64,000 nt of DNA from JAGPUQ01 sp049325095 (GTDB lineage: Bacteria > Pseudomonadota > Gammaproteobacteria > Pseudomonadales > Porticoccaceae), in NCBI GenBank assembly GCA_049325095.1, contig JBMOPO010000011.1, positions 62,001 to 126,000 on the forward strand, written 5' to 3'. Positions 57,135-64,000 of this stretch are shown here, piece after piece. The translations under genes and the position numbers were made by a program. Position 1 is the first letter of the stretch. Every line of letters begins with the position of its first letter. The notes under the pieces are model-generated. The model had not been told where the DNA came from, ran no database searches, and saw nothing but the letters and a program-made list of their open reading frames with translations.

Positions 57135-59708
57135 TTGACCGACCAGACCGACGCCGCGCTCGGCGCCCATACCCCGATGATGCAGCAGTATCTGCGGCTC
57201 AAGGCGGAGCACCCGGAGCTGTTGCTGTTCTACCGGATGGGCGACTTCTACGAACTGTTCTACGAGGACGCGCGGCGTGCCGCGCAGTTGCTGGATGTCA
57301 CCCTGACCAGCCGCGGCCAGTCCGCCGGCCAGCCGATCCCCATGGCCGGCGTGCCCTGCCACGCGGTGGAGAATTATCTGGCCCGCCTGGTGCGGCTGGG
57401 CGAATCGGTGGCCATCTGCGAGCAGATCGGCGATCCGGCGACCGCCAAGGGCCCGGTGGAGCGCCGCGTGGTGCGCATCGTCACCCCGGGCACGGTGAGC
57501 GACGAGGCGCTGCTCGACCAGCGCCGCGACAACCTGCTGGTGGCGATCAACGGCCGCGGGGAACACTACGGCATCGCCGCCCTCGACATCGGCAGCGGCC
57601 GCTTCACGGTCACCGAGGTGACCGGGGCGGCGGCGCTGGCGGCCGAACTCGAACGCCTCGATCCCGCCGAGTTGCTGCTGCCCGAGGGGTTGGCCGTCGA
57701 TGCGGCGCTGGCCGGGCGCAGCGGCACCCGGCGCCGGCCGCCGTGGGAATTCGAGCTCGACAGCGCCCGCCGGCAACTCTGCGAGCAGTTCCAGACCCGC
57801 GATCTGGCCGGTTTCGGCTGCGCTCATCTGTCCCTGGCGCTGACCGCCGCCGGCGGTCTGCTGGGCTACGCCCGCGCCACCCAGCGCACCGCCCTGCCGC
57901 ACCTGCGCGGCCTGGTGCACGAGCGCAGCGACGACTGCGTGCAGCTCGACGCCGCCACCCGCCGCAACCTGGAAATCGACACCAACCTGCGCGGCGGCCG
58001 CGACCACACCCTGCTCGCCGTGCTCGACGACACCGCCACCGCCATGGGCAGCCGCCTGCTGCAGCGCTGGCTGAACCGCCCGCTGCGCGACCTGGCCGCC
58101 ATCGCCGCCCGCCAGCAGGCGGTGGCGGAACTGGGCGACGACCAGCGCGGCGCGGCGCTGCGCGCCGAACTGGCCCGGATCGGCGATATCGAGCGCATCC
58201 TGGGCCGGGTGGCGCTGCGCTCGGCGCGGCCCCGGGACCTGACCCGGCTGCGCGATGCGCTCGCCGCGCTGCCGGCGCTGGCCGGTTTGCTCGCGGCCTG
58301 CGCCGCGCCGCGCCTGGGCGAGCTCGCCCGGCGCATCGGTACCTTTCCGGAGCTGGCGGCGCTGCTGGGCGAGGCCCTGGTCGACAATCCGCCCATGGTG
58401 CTGCGCGACGGCGGCGTCATCGCCGCGGGCCACGACGCCGAACTCGACGAGCTGCGCGCCCTGGCCACCCATGCCGGCGACTACCTGACCGCGCTGGAGA
58501 CCCGCGAGCGCGAACGCACCGGGATCGCCTCGCTCAGGGTCGGCTACAACCGGGTGCACGGCTACTACATCGAGCTGGCGCGGAGCGCGGCCGGGCAGGC
58601 GCCGGCGGATTACCAGCGCCGCCAGACCCTGAAGAACGCCGAGCGCTACGTCACGCCCGAACTCAAGGCCTTCGAGGATCGGGCGCTGAGCGCCCAGAGC
58701 CGCGCACTGGCCCGGGAGAAACTGCTCTACGAGGCGCTGCTCGACCGGCTCAATGCGTCGCTGGGCCCGCTGCAGGACAGCGCCGCGGCGATCGCCGAGC
58801 TGGATGTGCTGGCCAACCTCGCCGAGCGCGGCGCGGCACTCGGCCTGCGCCTGCCGGAGGTCACCGAGACGCCCGGCCTGGAGATTCGCGGCGGCCGCCA
58901 CCCGGTGGTGGAGCAGACCCTGGAGGAGCCCTTCATCGCCAACGATCTGCTGCTGCACGAGCCGCGCCGCATGCTGATCGTCACCGGGCCGAACATGGGC
59001 GGCAAGTCCACCTACATGCGCCAGACCGCGCTGATCGCCCTGCTCGCCCACGTCGGCGCCGGCGTCCCTGCCGAATATGCCCGCATCGGGCTGATCGATC
59101 GCATCTTCACCCGCATCGGCTCTTCCGACGATCTCGCCGGCGGCCGCTCGACCTTCATGGTGGAGATGACCGAAACCGCCAATATCCTCCACAACGCCAG
59201 CGACCGCAGCCTGGTGCTGCTCGACGAGATCGGCCGCGGCACCAGCACCTTCGACGGCCTCGCCCTGGCCTGGGCGTGCGCCCTGCACCTGGCCCGGGAA
59301 GTGCGCGCCTTCACCCTGTTCGCCACCCACTACTTCGAGCTGACCGCCCTGCCCGAGCAGGTGGAAGGGGTGGCCAATGTGCACCTGGATGCCACCGAGT
59401 ACCGCGACGCCATCGTGTTCCTGCACAGCGTCCGCGAGGGGCCGGCGAGCCGCAGCTACGGCCTGCAGGTGGCGCGGCTGGCGGGGGTGCCGGAATCCGT
59501 CATCGCCCTGGCCCGCACCGAACTGCAACGCCTCGAACAGGGTTCGGAGCGGCGGCGCACCGCCGAGGTCCCGCTCCAGGCCGATCTGTTCGCGCCCGCC
59601 GACCCGGTGCGGGAACTGCTCGCCGCCACCGACCCCGACGCCCTCAGCCCGCGCGCGGCGCTGGAGCTGGTCTACCGGCTGCGGGCCCTGGCGGCGGATC
59701 GCGAGTGA
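57135..59708 (+). CDS. mutS: DNA mismatch repair protein MutS
   Basis: An 857-residue mismatch-binding ATPase. The mismatch-contact motif is FYRMGDFYELFYED (with the Phe-x-Glu), and the Walker A GPNMGGKSTYMRQ (about 617-629), LLDEIGRGTSTFDGLALAW and FATHYFELT complete the ATPase. HTPMMQQYLRLKAEHPELLLF is the typical N-terminus. TTG at 57135 gives the family length (E. coli 853) and has GGGAA upstream; no ATG lies before the conserved part, the first being at 57177. Confidence 0.96.
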   Translation: MTDQTDAALGAHTPMMQQYLRLKAEHPELLLFYRMGDFYELFYEDARRAAQLLDVTLTSRGQSAGQPIPMAGVPCHAVENYLARLVRLGESVAICEQIGDPATAKGPVERRVVRIVTPGTVSDEALLDQRRDNLLVAINGRGEHYGIAALDIGSGRFTVTEVTGAAALAAELERLDPAELLLPEGLAVDAALAGRSGTRRRPPWEFELDSARRQLCEQFQTRDLAGFGCAHLSLALTAAGGLLGYARATQRTALPHLRGLVHERSDDCVQLDAATRRNLEIDTNLRGGRDHTLLAVLDDTATAMGSRLLQRWLNRPLRDLAAIAARQQAVAELGDDQRGAALRAELARIGDIERILGRVALRSARPRDLTRLRDALAALPALAGLLAACAAPRLGELARRIGTFPELAALLGEALVDNPPMVLRDGGVIAAGHDAELDELRALATHAGDYLTALETRERERTGIASLRVGYNRVHGYYIELARSAAGQAPADYQRRQTLKNAERYVTPELKAFEDRALSAQSRALAREKLLYEALLDRLNASLGPLQDSAAAIAELDVLANLAERGAALGLRLPEVTETPGLEIRGGRHPVVEQTLEEPFIANDLLLHEPRRMLIVTGPNMGGKSTYMRQTALIALLAHVGAGVPAEYARIGLIDRIFTRIGSSDDLAGGRSTFMVEMTETANILHNASDRSLVLLDEIGRGTSTFDGLALAWACALHLAREVRAFTLFATHYFELTALPEQVEGVANVHLDATEYRDAIVFLHSVREGPASRSYGLQVARLAGVPESVIALARTELQRLEQGSERRRTAEVPLQADLFAPADPVRELLAATDPDALSPRAALELVYRLRALAADRE

Positions 59709-59772
59709 CGGCGGCCGCCGCCCGCGCCGGCTCGCAGGGGGACGCCGGGCCCGGCATCACGGATTCCCGGGT

Positions 59773-59781
59773 TGCTATAAT
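59773..59781 (+). promoter_or_regulatory. Extended -10 promoter of fdxA
   Basis: TGCTATAAT, a perfect -10 with the TGn extension, 31 bases before the fdxA ATG. The -35 is poor, as is common for extended -10 promoters. Confidence 0.6.
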
Positions 59782-59812
59782 CGCGCCCCCACGCCCAACC
59801 GGAGACCAGCCG

Positions 59813-60136
59813 ATGACCTTTGTGGTCGGGGAAAACTGCATCAAATGCAAATTTACCGATTGCGTTGAAGTCTGCCCGGTGGACTGTTTCTACGAGGGGC
59901 CGAACTTCCTGGTGATCCATCCCGACGAATGCATCGACTGCGCCCTGTGCGAACCGGAATGCCCCGCCAACGCGATCTTCGCCGACGATGAGCTGCCCGA
60001 GGACCAGCGGGAATTTCTCGAGCTGAACGCCGAACTGGCCCAGATCTGGCCCAACATCACCGTCCGCAAGGATCCGCCGCCCGACGCCGAGGAGTGGAAG
60101 GGCAAGCCCGGCAAGCGCGAGCTGCTGGAGCGCTGA
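59813..60136 (+). CDS. fdxA: 7Fe ferredoxin FdxA (3Fe-4S/4Fe-4S)
   Basis: A 107-residue ferredoxin of the Azotobacter FdI type. Cysteines 9, 17 and 50 fit the 3Fe-4S site and 21, 40, 43 and 46 the 4Fe-4S site; Cys12 and Cys25 are the extra conserved ones. The C-terminal half has the usual PDAEEWKGKPGK. It carries low-potential electrons in the cytoplasm; partners are unknown. GGAGA precedes the ATG. mutS-fdxA adjacency is typical; the rpoS gene that usually follows is missing. Confidence 0.96.
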   Translation: MTFVVGENCIKCKFTDCVEVCPVDCFYEGPNFLVIHPDECIDCALCEPECPANAIFADDELPEDQREFLELNAELAQIWPNITVRKDPPPDAEEWKGKPGKRELLER

Positions 60137-60183
60137 GCGCTTTCCCGGCACCGGCCGCCGCGCAACGGCCCGGGGCGCACCCG

Positions 60184-61062
60184 CTACTGGGCGGGCAGCA
60201 GCCGGGTCGGATCTATGGGTTTGCCCTCGCGGCGGATTTCGAAGTACAGCCGGCCGGGGTTGGCGGCATCGCCGCCCACCTCGCCGATCGTCTGGCCGCC
60301 GCTCACCCGATCGCCCTCGCGGACCTTCATCACCCGGTTGTGGGCGTAGGCGCTGAGATGGGCCGCATCGTGCTTGACGATGATCAGCTGCCCGTAGCCG
60401 CGCAGCCCGTCGCCGGCATAGACCACCTCACCGGGGGCCGCGGCCCGCACCGCCGCTCCCGGCTTGCTCTGGATGTTGATCCCCTTGAACCTGCGGCCGC
60501 TGTCGTATTGGCGGGTCACCCGGCCCTCGACCGGCCAGCGCCAATCCGCGGTGCCGGCGGCGGGCGGCGGGGCGGAGCCGGGCGGCGGCTGCGCCGGGGC
60601 GGGCGGAGGTGAAGCCCGGGCCAGGGGCGCGGGCGGCGCCCGGGCATCCGGCCGCCGCGGGGCCGCCCCGACCGGTGCCGCGGATGCTGCGGAGCCGGTG
60701 ACGAGGCCGGGCGCGGGGACCGGCCGGGCGACCACCGCAGCGCCCTCCCCGGGTGCGGGTTGCCGCTCCAGGGTGCGGGCCGCGGCCGCATCCAGGACCA
60801 GGCGCTGGCCGACCCGGATCAGATAGGGTGGGCCGAGATTGTTCAGCCGCGCCAGCTCCTCGACCGTGGTGTCGTAGCGCCAGGCGATGGCGTACAGGGT
60901 ATCGCCGCGCGCGACCTCGTGGACCCGGGGGCCCCGCTCGGGCGGCGGCGGCTCGCGGCTGACCACCGGGGCGCGCTGGGCGGCGCAGCCGCCGAGCAGC
61001 AGGCCGCACAGCAGCAGGACACATCCGCTCGCTCCGATCCCGCGCGCGCGCCGCCGCCACAT
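60184..61062 (-). CDS. nlpD: NlpD-type lipoprotein, amidase activator
   Basis: A 292-residue outer-membrane lipoprotein. Lipobox LLLGGC places the acylated cysteine near residue 26. A LysM domain (about 46-90, VHEVARGDTLYAIAWRYD) binds peptidoglycan. A Pro/Ala linker follows, then a degenerate M23/LytM domain (about 170-290). The zinc motif is lost (FKGINIQ where active enzymes have H-x-G-x-D), as in NlpD, which activates AmiC rather than cutting. It is convergent with fdxA; rpoS does not follow. Confidence 0.93.
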   Translation of the reverse strand: MWRRRARGIGASGCVLLLCGLLLGGCAAQRAPVVSREPPPPERGPRVHEVARGDTLYAIAWRYDTTVEELARLNNLGPPYLIRVGQRLVLDAAAARTLERQPAPGEGAAVVARPVPAPGLVTGSAASAAPVGAAPRRPDARAPPAPLARASPPPAPAQPPPGSAPPPAAGTADWRWPVEGRVTRQYDSGRRFKGINIQSKPGAAVRAAAPGEVVYAGDGLRGYGQLIIVKHDAAHLSAYAHNRVMKVREGDRVSGGQTIGEVGGDAANPGRLYFEIRREGKPIDPTRLLPAQ

Positions 61063-61066
61063 CGGA

Positions 61067-61741
61067 TCAGCCGCTGGTGGTGCCGCTCAGCAGTGGCACG
61101 AAATGCACCCGCTCGACGACCTCCGCCGCGAACCGCGCCGAGTCGCCCTGGCGGATGATCACGCGCAGTTCCTGCTGCCCGGCGAGGCCCACCGGGATCA
61201 CCAGCAGGCCGTCCGGGGCCAACTGCTGGAGGAGTTGGTCGGGCACCGCTTCGGGCGCCGCGGTGGTGAGGATGGCATCGTAGGGCGCATGCTCCGGCCA
61301 GCCCAGGCCGCCGTCGTGGAGGCCGCACTCGACATTGCGCAGGCGGAGCCGGCGAAACAGCTTCTGGGCGCGCTGCAACAGCGGCCGGATGCGCTCGACG
61401 GTGTAGACCCGCTCGACCAGTTGCGCCAGCACCGCCGCCTGGTAGCCGGAGCCGGTGCCCACCTCCAGCACCCGCCGCCGCGGGCCGCGGGACAGCAGCA
61501 CCTGGGTCATGAGCGCGACCATGTAGGGCTGGGAGATGGTCTGGCCAAAGCCGATCGGCAGAGCAGTGTCCTCGTAGGCCCGGTGGGCGAGCGCCTCCTC
61601 GACGAATAGGTGGCGCGGCGTGCTGCGCAGCGCCTCGAGCACCCGGGGGTCGTCGATCCCGGCCTCCCGCAGCCGCCCCACCAAGCGCTCGCGGGTACGC
61701 CGGGAGGTCATCCCCACGCCGTGGATGTCGATGGAGCTCAC
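61067..61741 (-). CDS. pcm: Protein-L-isoaspartate O-methyltransferase
   Basis: A 224-residue SAM-dependent repair enzyme. GFGQTISQPYMVALMTQ, the SAM motif VLEVGTGSGYQAAVLA and LTTAAPEAVPDQLL are typical. The GTG start at 61741 overlaps the truD stop (GTGA) and has AGGAAG upstream; ATG at 61711 would shorten it by ten residues. surE, normally between truD and pcm, is absent: the two genes overlap directly. Four bases separate it from nlpD. Confidence 0.94.
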   Translation of the reverse strand: MSSIDIHGVGMTSRRTRERLVGRLREAGIDDPRVLEALRSTPRHLFVEEALAHRAYEDTALPIGFGQTISQPYMVALMTQVLLSRGPRRRVLEVGTGSGYQAAVLAQLVERVYTVERIRPLLQRAQKLFRRLRLRNVECGLHDGGLGWPEHAPYDAILTTAAPEAVPDQLLQQLAPDGLLVIPVGLAGQQELRVIIRQGDSARFAAEVVERVHFVPLLSGTTSG

Positions 61742-62735
61742 GCCCAGTCTTCCTGCCCAGTCGCCGGCAATATAGCACAGGGCCCCGCCGGCCCCAGGGC
61801 CGCGAAATCCCCCAGTTCGGCGAGCACGGCGGTGGCGAACTGCCCCCTGCCGAGCCCGAATTCCAGCACCAGGTCGGCCCCCTGCCAATGCCAGGCCCAG
61901 TCCTCGGGCACCAGCACCAGCGGGCGCCGCTCCTGGCGCAGCCCGGTATGCTCCAGCGCATGGCACCAGTCCCCCCAGGCGGCCAGCACCCGCGCCTCCA
62001 GCGCGGCCACCGCGGCCGCCGCCGGCGCTCGCCCGCCGCCCCACACCGGCCCCTCGGGCGCGGGCGAGNNNNNNNNNNACTGCCATCCCGGACCCGGGCC
62101 GCCAGCACCAGATTGAACAGCCAGGAGCGCGCCGCCGACAGATAGATGCCGTTGCGCCCGCCGCCGCGAATGCGCCGCCGGGCCAGCAGGCGATCGGCCG
62201 CGAGCAGGTTGCCGCCGTCGATGCCGAACCGCTGCGGCCCGAAATAGTTCGGAACCCCCGCGCCGATCTGCCGCAACCGGGCGTCGGCCCGGGCGCGGTC
62301 GCCGCGGAAATCGCGCAGCCGGATCCGGAACCGGTTGCCGGCGTGATCGCCGCGGCGCAGCCTGGCGCGGTGGCGGCGGCGGTCGAGGACTTCGGCGTCG
62401 AGGCCGGAGAGATCCGGCGCCGCGGCGTCGGGCGCCGGAACACTGAACCACTGGGTGGTCAGCGCCTGGCGATCCTTCAGCCCGCAAAAGCCGACCTCGG
62501 AGGCGGCGACCCCGGCCGCGGCGGCGAGCTGGCCGGCCACCCAGCGGCTGTTCTGGCCGCGCTTGCGGATCCGCAGGCAGAGATGTTCGCCGGCGCCGCT
62601 GAACGCAAACTCCGCCGGCAGCAGTTCATCGACCTGGAAGTCCTCGGGCGCGGCGCGCAGCCGCGCGCTGCCCACCGGCGGCCCCAGGGCGCGGGGAAAG
62701 GCCAGATCGAAACCGCCGGCCGGCGCCGGGTTCAC
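61738..62735 (-). CDS. truD: tRNA pseudouridine synthase TruD, interrupted by assembly gap
   Basis: The enzyme for pseudouridine 13 in tRNA-Glu. 219 N-terminal residues are readable from the GTG at 62735, with the catalytic FCGLKDRQALTTQWF and NYFGPQRFGI. After the N run, 110 C-terminal residues (LEHTGLRQERRPLVLVPEDW) continue in another frame. Both parts align to TruD in order, so the frame change reflects an arbitrary gap length, not a mutation. I infer 30-40 missing residues. The stop overlaps pcm. Confidence 0.88.
62069..62078. other. Assembly gap (10 N)
   Basis: Ten undetermined bases within truD. The flanking reading frames do not join across exactly ten bases, so the true length differs. 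By comparison with the family about 100 bases are probably missing. Confidence 0.97.
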
Positions 62736-62739
62736 CGCC

Positions 62740-63222
62740 TCAGTCCCGGCCGCCGATGAGCACCACCGCGTGACAGGCGATGCCCTCGCCGCGCCCGGTG
62801 AAGCCCAGCCCCTCGGTGGTGGTGCCCTTGATGTTGATCTGCCCGGGATCGGCGCCCAGATCGGCGCTGAGGTTGGCGAGCATGGCGCGCTGGTGGGAGG
62901 CGATGCGCGGGGCCTGGGCGATCAGGGTGAGGTCGGCGTTGACCAGATCCCAGTGCTGGGCCCGCAGCAGGGCCATGGCGCGGCGCAGAAAGACGCGGCT
63001 GTCGGCGTTGCGGTACTCGGGGTTGATGTCGGGGAAGTGGCGGCCGATGTCGCCCAGCCCGGCGGCGCCGAACAGCGCGTCGCACAGCGCATGGATCAGC
63101 ACGTCGCCGTCGGAATGGGCGACCAGCCCGGCGCCGTGGGGAATGCGCACCCCGGCCAGCACCACATGGTCGCCGGGGCCGAAGCGGTGTACGTCGTAAC
63201 CATGTCCCACGCGCAGCTTCAT
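62740..63222 (-). CDS. ispF: 2-C-methyl-D-erythritol 2,4-cyclodiphosphate synthase
   Basis: A 160-residue trimeric zinc enzyme of the MEP isoprenoid pathway. VGHGYDVHRFGPGDHV (zinc ligands Asp and His), LVAHSDGDVLIHALCDALFG, DIGRHFPD and KGTTTEGLGFTGRGEGIA are diagnostic. It overlaps ispD by four bases and ends four bases before the truD start. Confidence 0.97.
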   Translation of the reverse strand: MKLRVGHGYDVHRFGPGDHVVLAGVRIPHGAGLVAHSDGDVLIHALCDALFGAAGLGDIGRHFPDINPEYRNADSRVFLRRAMALLRAQHWDLVNADLTLIAQAPRIASHQRAMLANLSADLGADPGQINIKGTTTEGLGFTGRGEGIACHAVVLIGGRD

Positions 63223-63914
63223 GCCGTCTCCGCCGCCTGGCGGGCGAGAATCGCCGCGGCCAGCTCCAGATCGCCGGGCCAGGTGATCTTGATGTTGTCG
63301 CGCCGCCCCGGGACCATCCGCGGCCGGTGTCCGGCCGCCTCCACGGCGGCGGCTTCATCGGTGATCGGGCCGCCGGCCCGGGCGGCCTGGGCGAGCGCCT
63401 CGCGCAGCAGCGCGAAGCGAAACAACTGCGGCGTCTGCGCCGCCCACAGCCCGGTGCGCGGCTCGGTGGCGGCGACCGCGCCGTCCGCGCCGACCCGCTT
63501 GAGCGTATCGACCACCGGCACGCCGAGCACCGCGCCGCCGGGATGGTCGGCGGCGGCGAGCAGGGCGGCGACATCCTCCGCGGTCACGCAGGGCCGCACC
63601 GCATCGTGCACCAGCACCAGGTCGTCGGCGGCGGCCAGCCCGGCCAGGCGCTCCAGCCCGGCGCGCACCGAATCGATCCGCTCGGCGCCGCCGGTGGCCA
63701 CCAGCAGGCGCGGATCGGCGGGCGGCGCCAGCGCCGGCCAGTGGATGTCGGCGGGCGCCAGCACCACCACCAGCCCCGCGGCGCCGCCGCCCAGCAGCCG
63801 CTCCAGGGTGTGGAGAATCACCGGCCGGCCCGCCAGCATCTGGTACTGCTTGGGGATGGCGCCGCCGCAGCGGCGGCCGGCCCCCGCCGCGGGCACCAGG
63901 ATCCAGTGCTTCAA
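63219..63914 (-). CDS. ispD: 2-C-methyl-D-erythritol 4-phosphate cytidylyltransferase
   Basis: A 231-residue enzyme of the MEP pathway making CDP-methylerythritol. VPAAGAGRRCGGAIPKQY is the nucleotide loop; VLVHDAVRPCV and AAQTPQLFRFALL follow. The start codon is TTG at 63914, overlapping the ftsB TGA (TTGA), which implies coupling; the protein begins KHWILVPAAG, as in the family. Confidence 0.95.
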   Translation of the reverse strand: MKHWILVPAAGAGRRCGGAIPKQYQMLAGRPVILHTLERLLGGGAAGLVVVLAPADIHWPALAPPADPRLLVATGGAERIDSVRAGLERLAGLAAADDLVLVHDAVRPCVTAEDVAALLAAADHPGGAVLGVPVVDTLKRVGADGAVAATEPRTGLWAAQTPQLFRFALLREALAQAARAGGPITDEAAAVEAAGHRPRMVPGRRDNIKITWPGDLELAAAILARQAAETA

Positions 63915-64000
63915 GGCGGGTCACCCCGGTCTTCGAGCAGCATGTAGAACACCTCGCCTTCGCCGACCAGCCCCAGGTCCCGGCGGGCGCGCTCCTCCAC
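63911..64000 (-). CDS. ftsB: Cell division protein FtsB, C-terminal end (partial)
   Basis: The last 29 codons of a gene entering from the right edge. EERARRDLGLVGEGEVFYML is the conserved end of FtsB, a small divisome protein with one membrane helix and a periplasmic coiled coil that joins FtsL and FtsQ. The position upstream of ispD matches gammaproteobacteria. The rest of the gene lies outside the window. Confidence 0.88.
   Translation of the reverse strand: MEERARRDLGLVGEGEVFYMLLEDRGDPP

Noticed and set aside
57743..60136. A long frame that runs through mutS and ends with the ferredoxin, as if fused
   Set aside because: Only the last 107 codons resemble a protein family. fdxA has its own extended -10 promoter, GGAGA site and ATG.
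60843..62735. A 630-codon frame crossing the N run that seems to join truD to nlpD sequence
   Set aside because: The join depends on ten arbitrary N. The correct continuation of truD is in another frame, and pcm and nlpD are separate genes.

Overview
The window is a dense, roughly 70% GC stretch of bacterial chromosome. No gene-free stretch exceeds 300 bases, and I see no tRNA, rRNA, CRISPR array, prophage or insertion sequence. Gene order and protein types point to a gammaproteobacterium. The markers are queG / nnr-tsaE-amiC-mutL-miaA-hfq-hflX-hflK-hflC-(DUF2065)-hisZ-purA, rplU-rpmA-obgE-proB, fabA and fabB, and the mutS-fdxA side facing nlpD-pcm-truD-ispF-ispD-ftsB. HisZ, a 7Fe-type FdxA and the pntAA/pntAB/pntB split resemble Pseudomonas or purple-sulfur-like lineages more than enteric bacteria. 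A run of 10 N at 62069-62078 marks this as a draft scaffold; the real gap is probably larger than 10 bases.

Layout. 1-7.6 kb: half-size GDT1 transporter, esterase, folE, then a minus-strand run of alpha/beta hydrolase, sixA, gpsA, an EEP-family phosphodiesterase and htpG. 7.7-12.7 kb: a plus-strand acyl-CoA cassette (AMP-forming ligase, long-insert Nudix hydrolase, crotonase) followed by a bacterioferritin-like protein and a DUF481 outer-membrane protein. 12.8-16.3 kb: rplU-rpmA, obgE-proB, and rpsT on the opposite strand. 16.4-30.7 kb: queG divergent from the nnr-to-purA superoperon. 30.8-35.4 kb: speA with carboxy(nor)spermidine dehydrogenase and decarboxylase, a polyamine operon. 35.5-43.4 kb: zinc alcohol dehydrogenase, luciferase-like oxidoreductase, ispB, pgi and the membrane transhydrogenase. 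43.4-48.9 kb: algC-type mutase-galU, fabA, fabB, cysC, ssb. 49-54 kb: MFS transporter with YAM domain, NAD-type isocitrate dehydrogenase, 2OG-Fe(II) oxygenase, manC. 54-64 kb: uvrA, mutS, fdxA, then minus-strand nlpD, pcm, truD (gapped), ispF, ispD and the end of ftsB.

How genes fit together: MutS and MutL (mismatch repair), UvrA (excision repair) and SSB form a genome-maintenance set. AmiC and its probable activator NlpD form a cell-separation pair. IspD, IspF and IspB cover isoprenoid and quinone-tail synthesis. AlgC-type mutase, ManC, GalU and Pgi supply sugar nucleotides. FabA and FabB make unsaturated fatty acids.

Most notable observations: (1) a roughly 130-bp dispersed repeat in three copies, each directly after a stop codon, one of which contains the start codon of amiC; (2) a 28-nt palindromic element upstream of uvrA with a near copy inside uvrA that coincides with extra residues in the protein; (3) absence of rpoS and surE from positions where they usually sit between fdxA and truD; (4) a speA-dehydrogenase-decarboxylase operon suggesting spermidine synthesis directly from agmatine; (5) a 3.5-kb block separating uvrA from the MFS-ssb pair that normally adjoins it.
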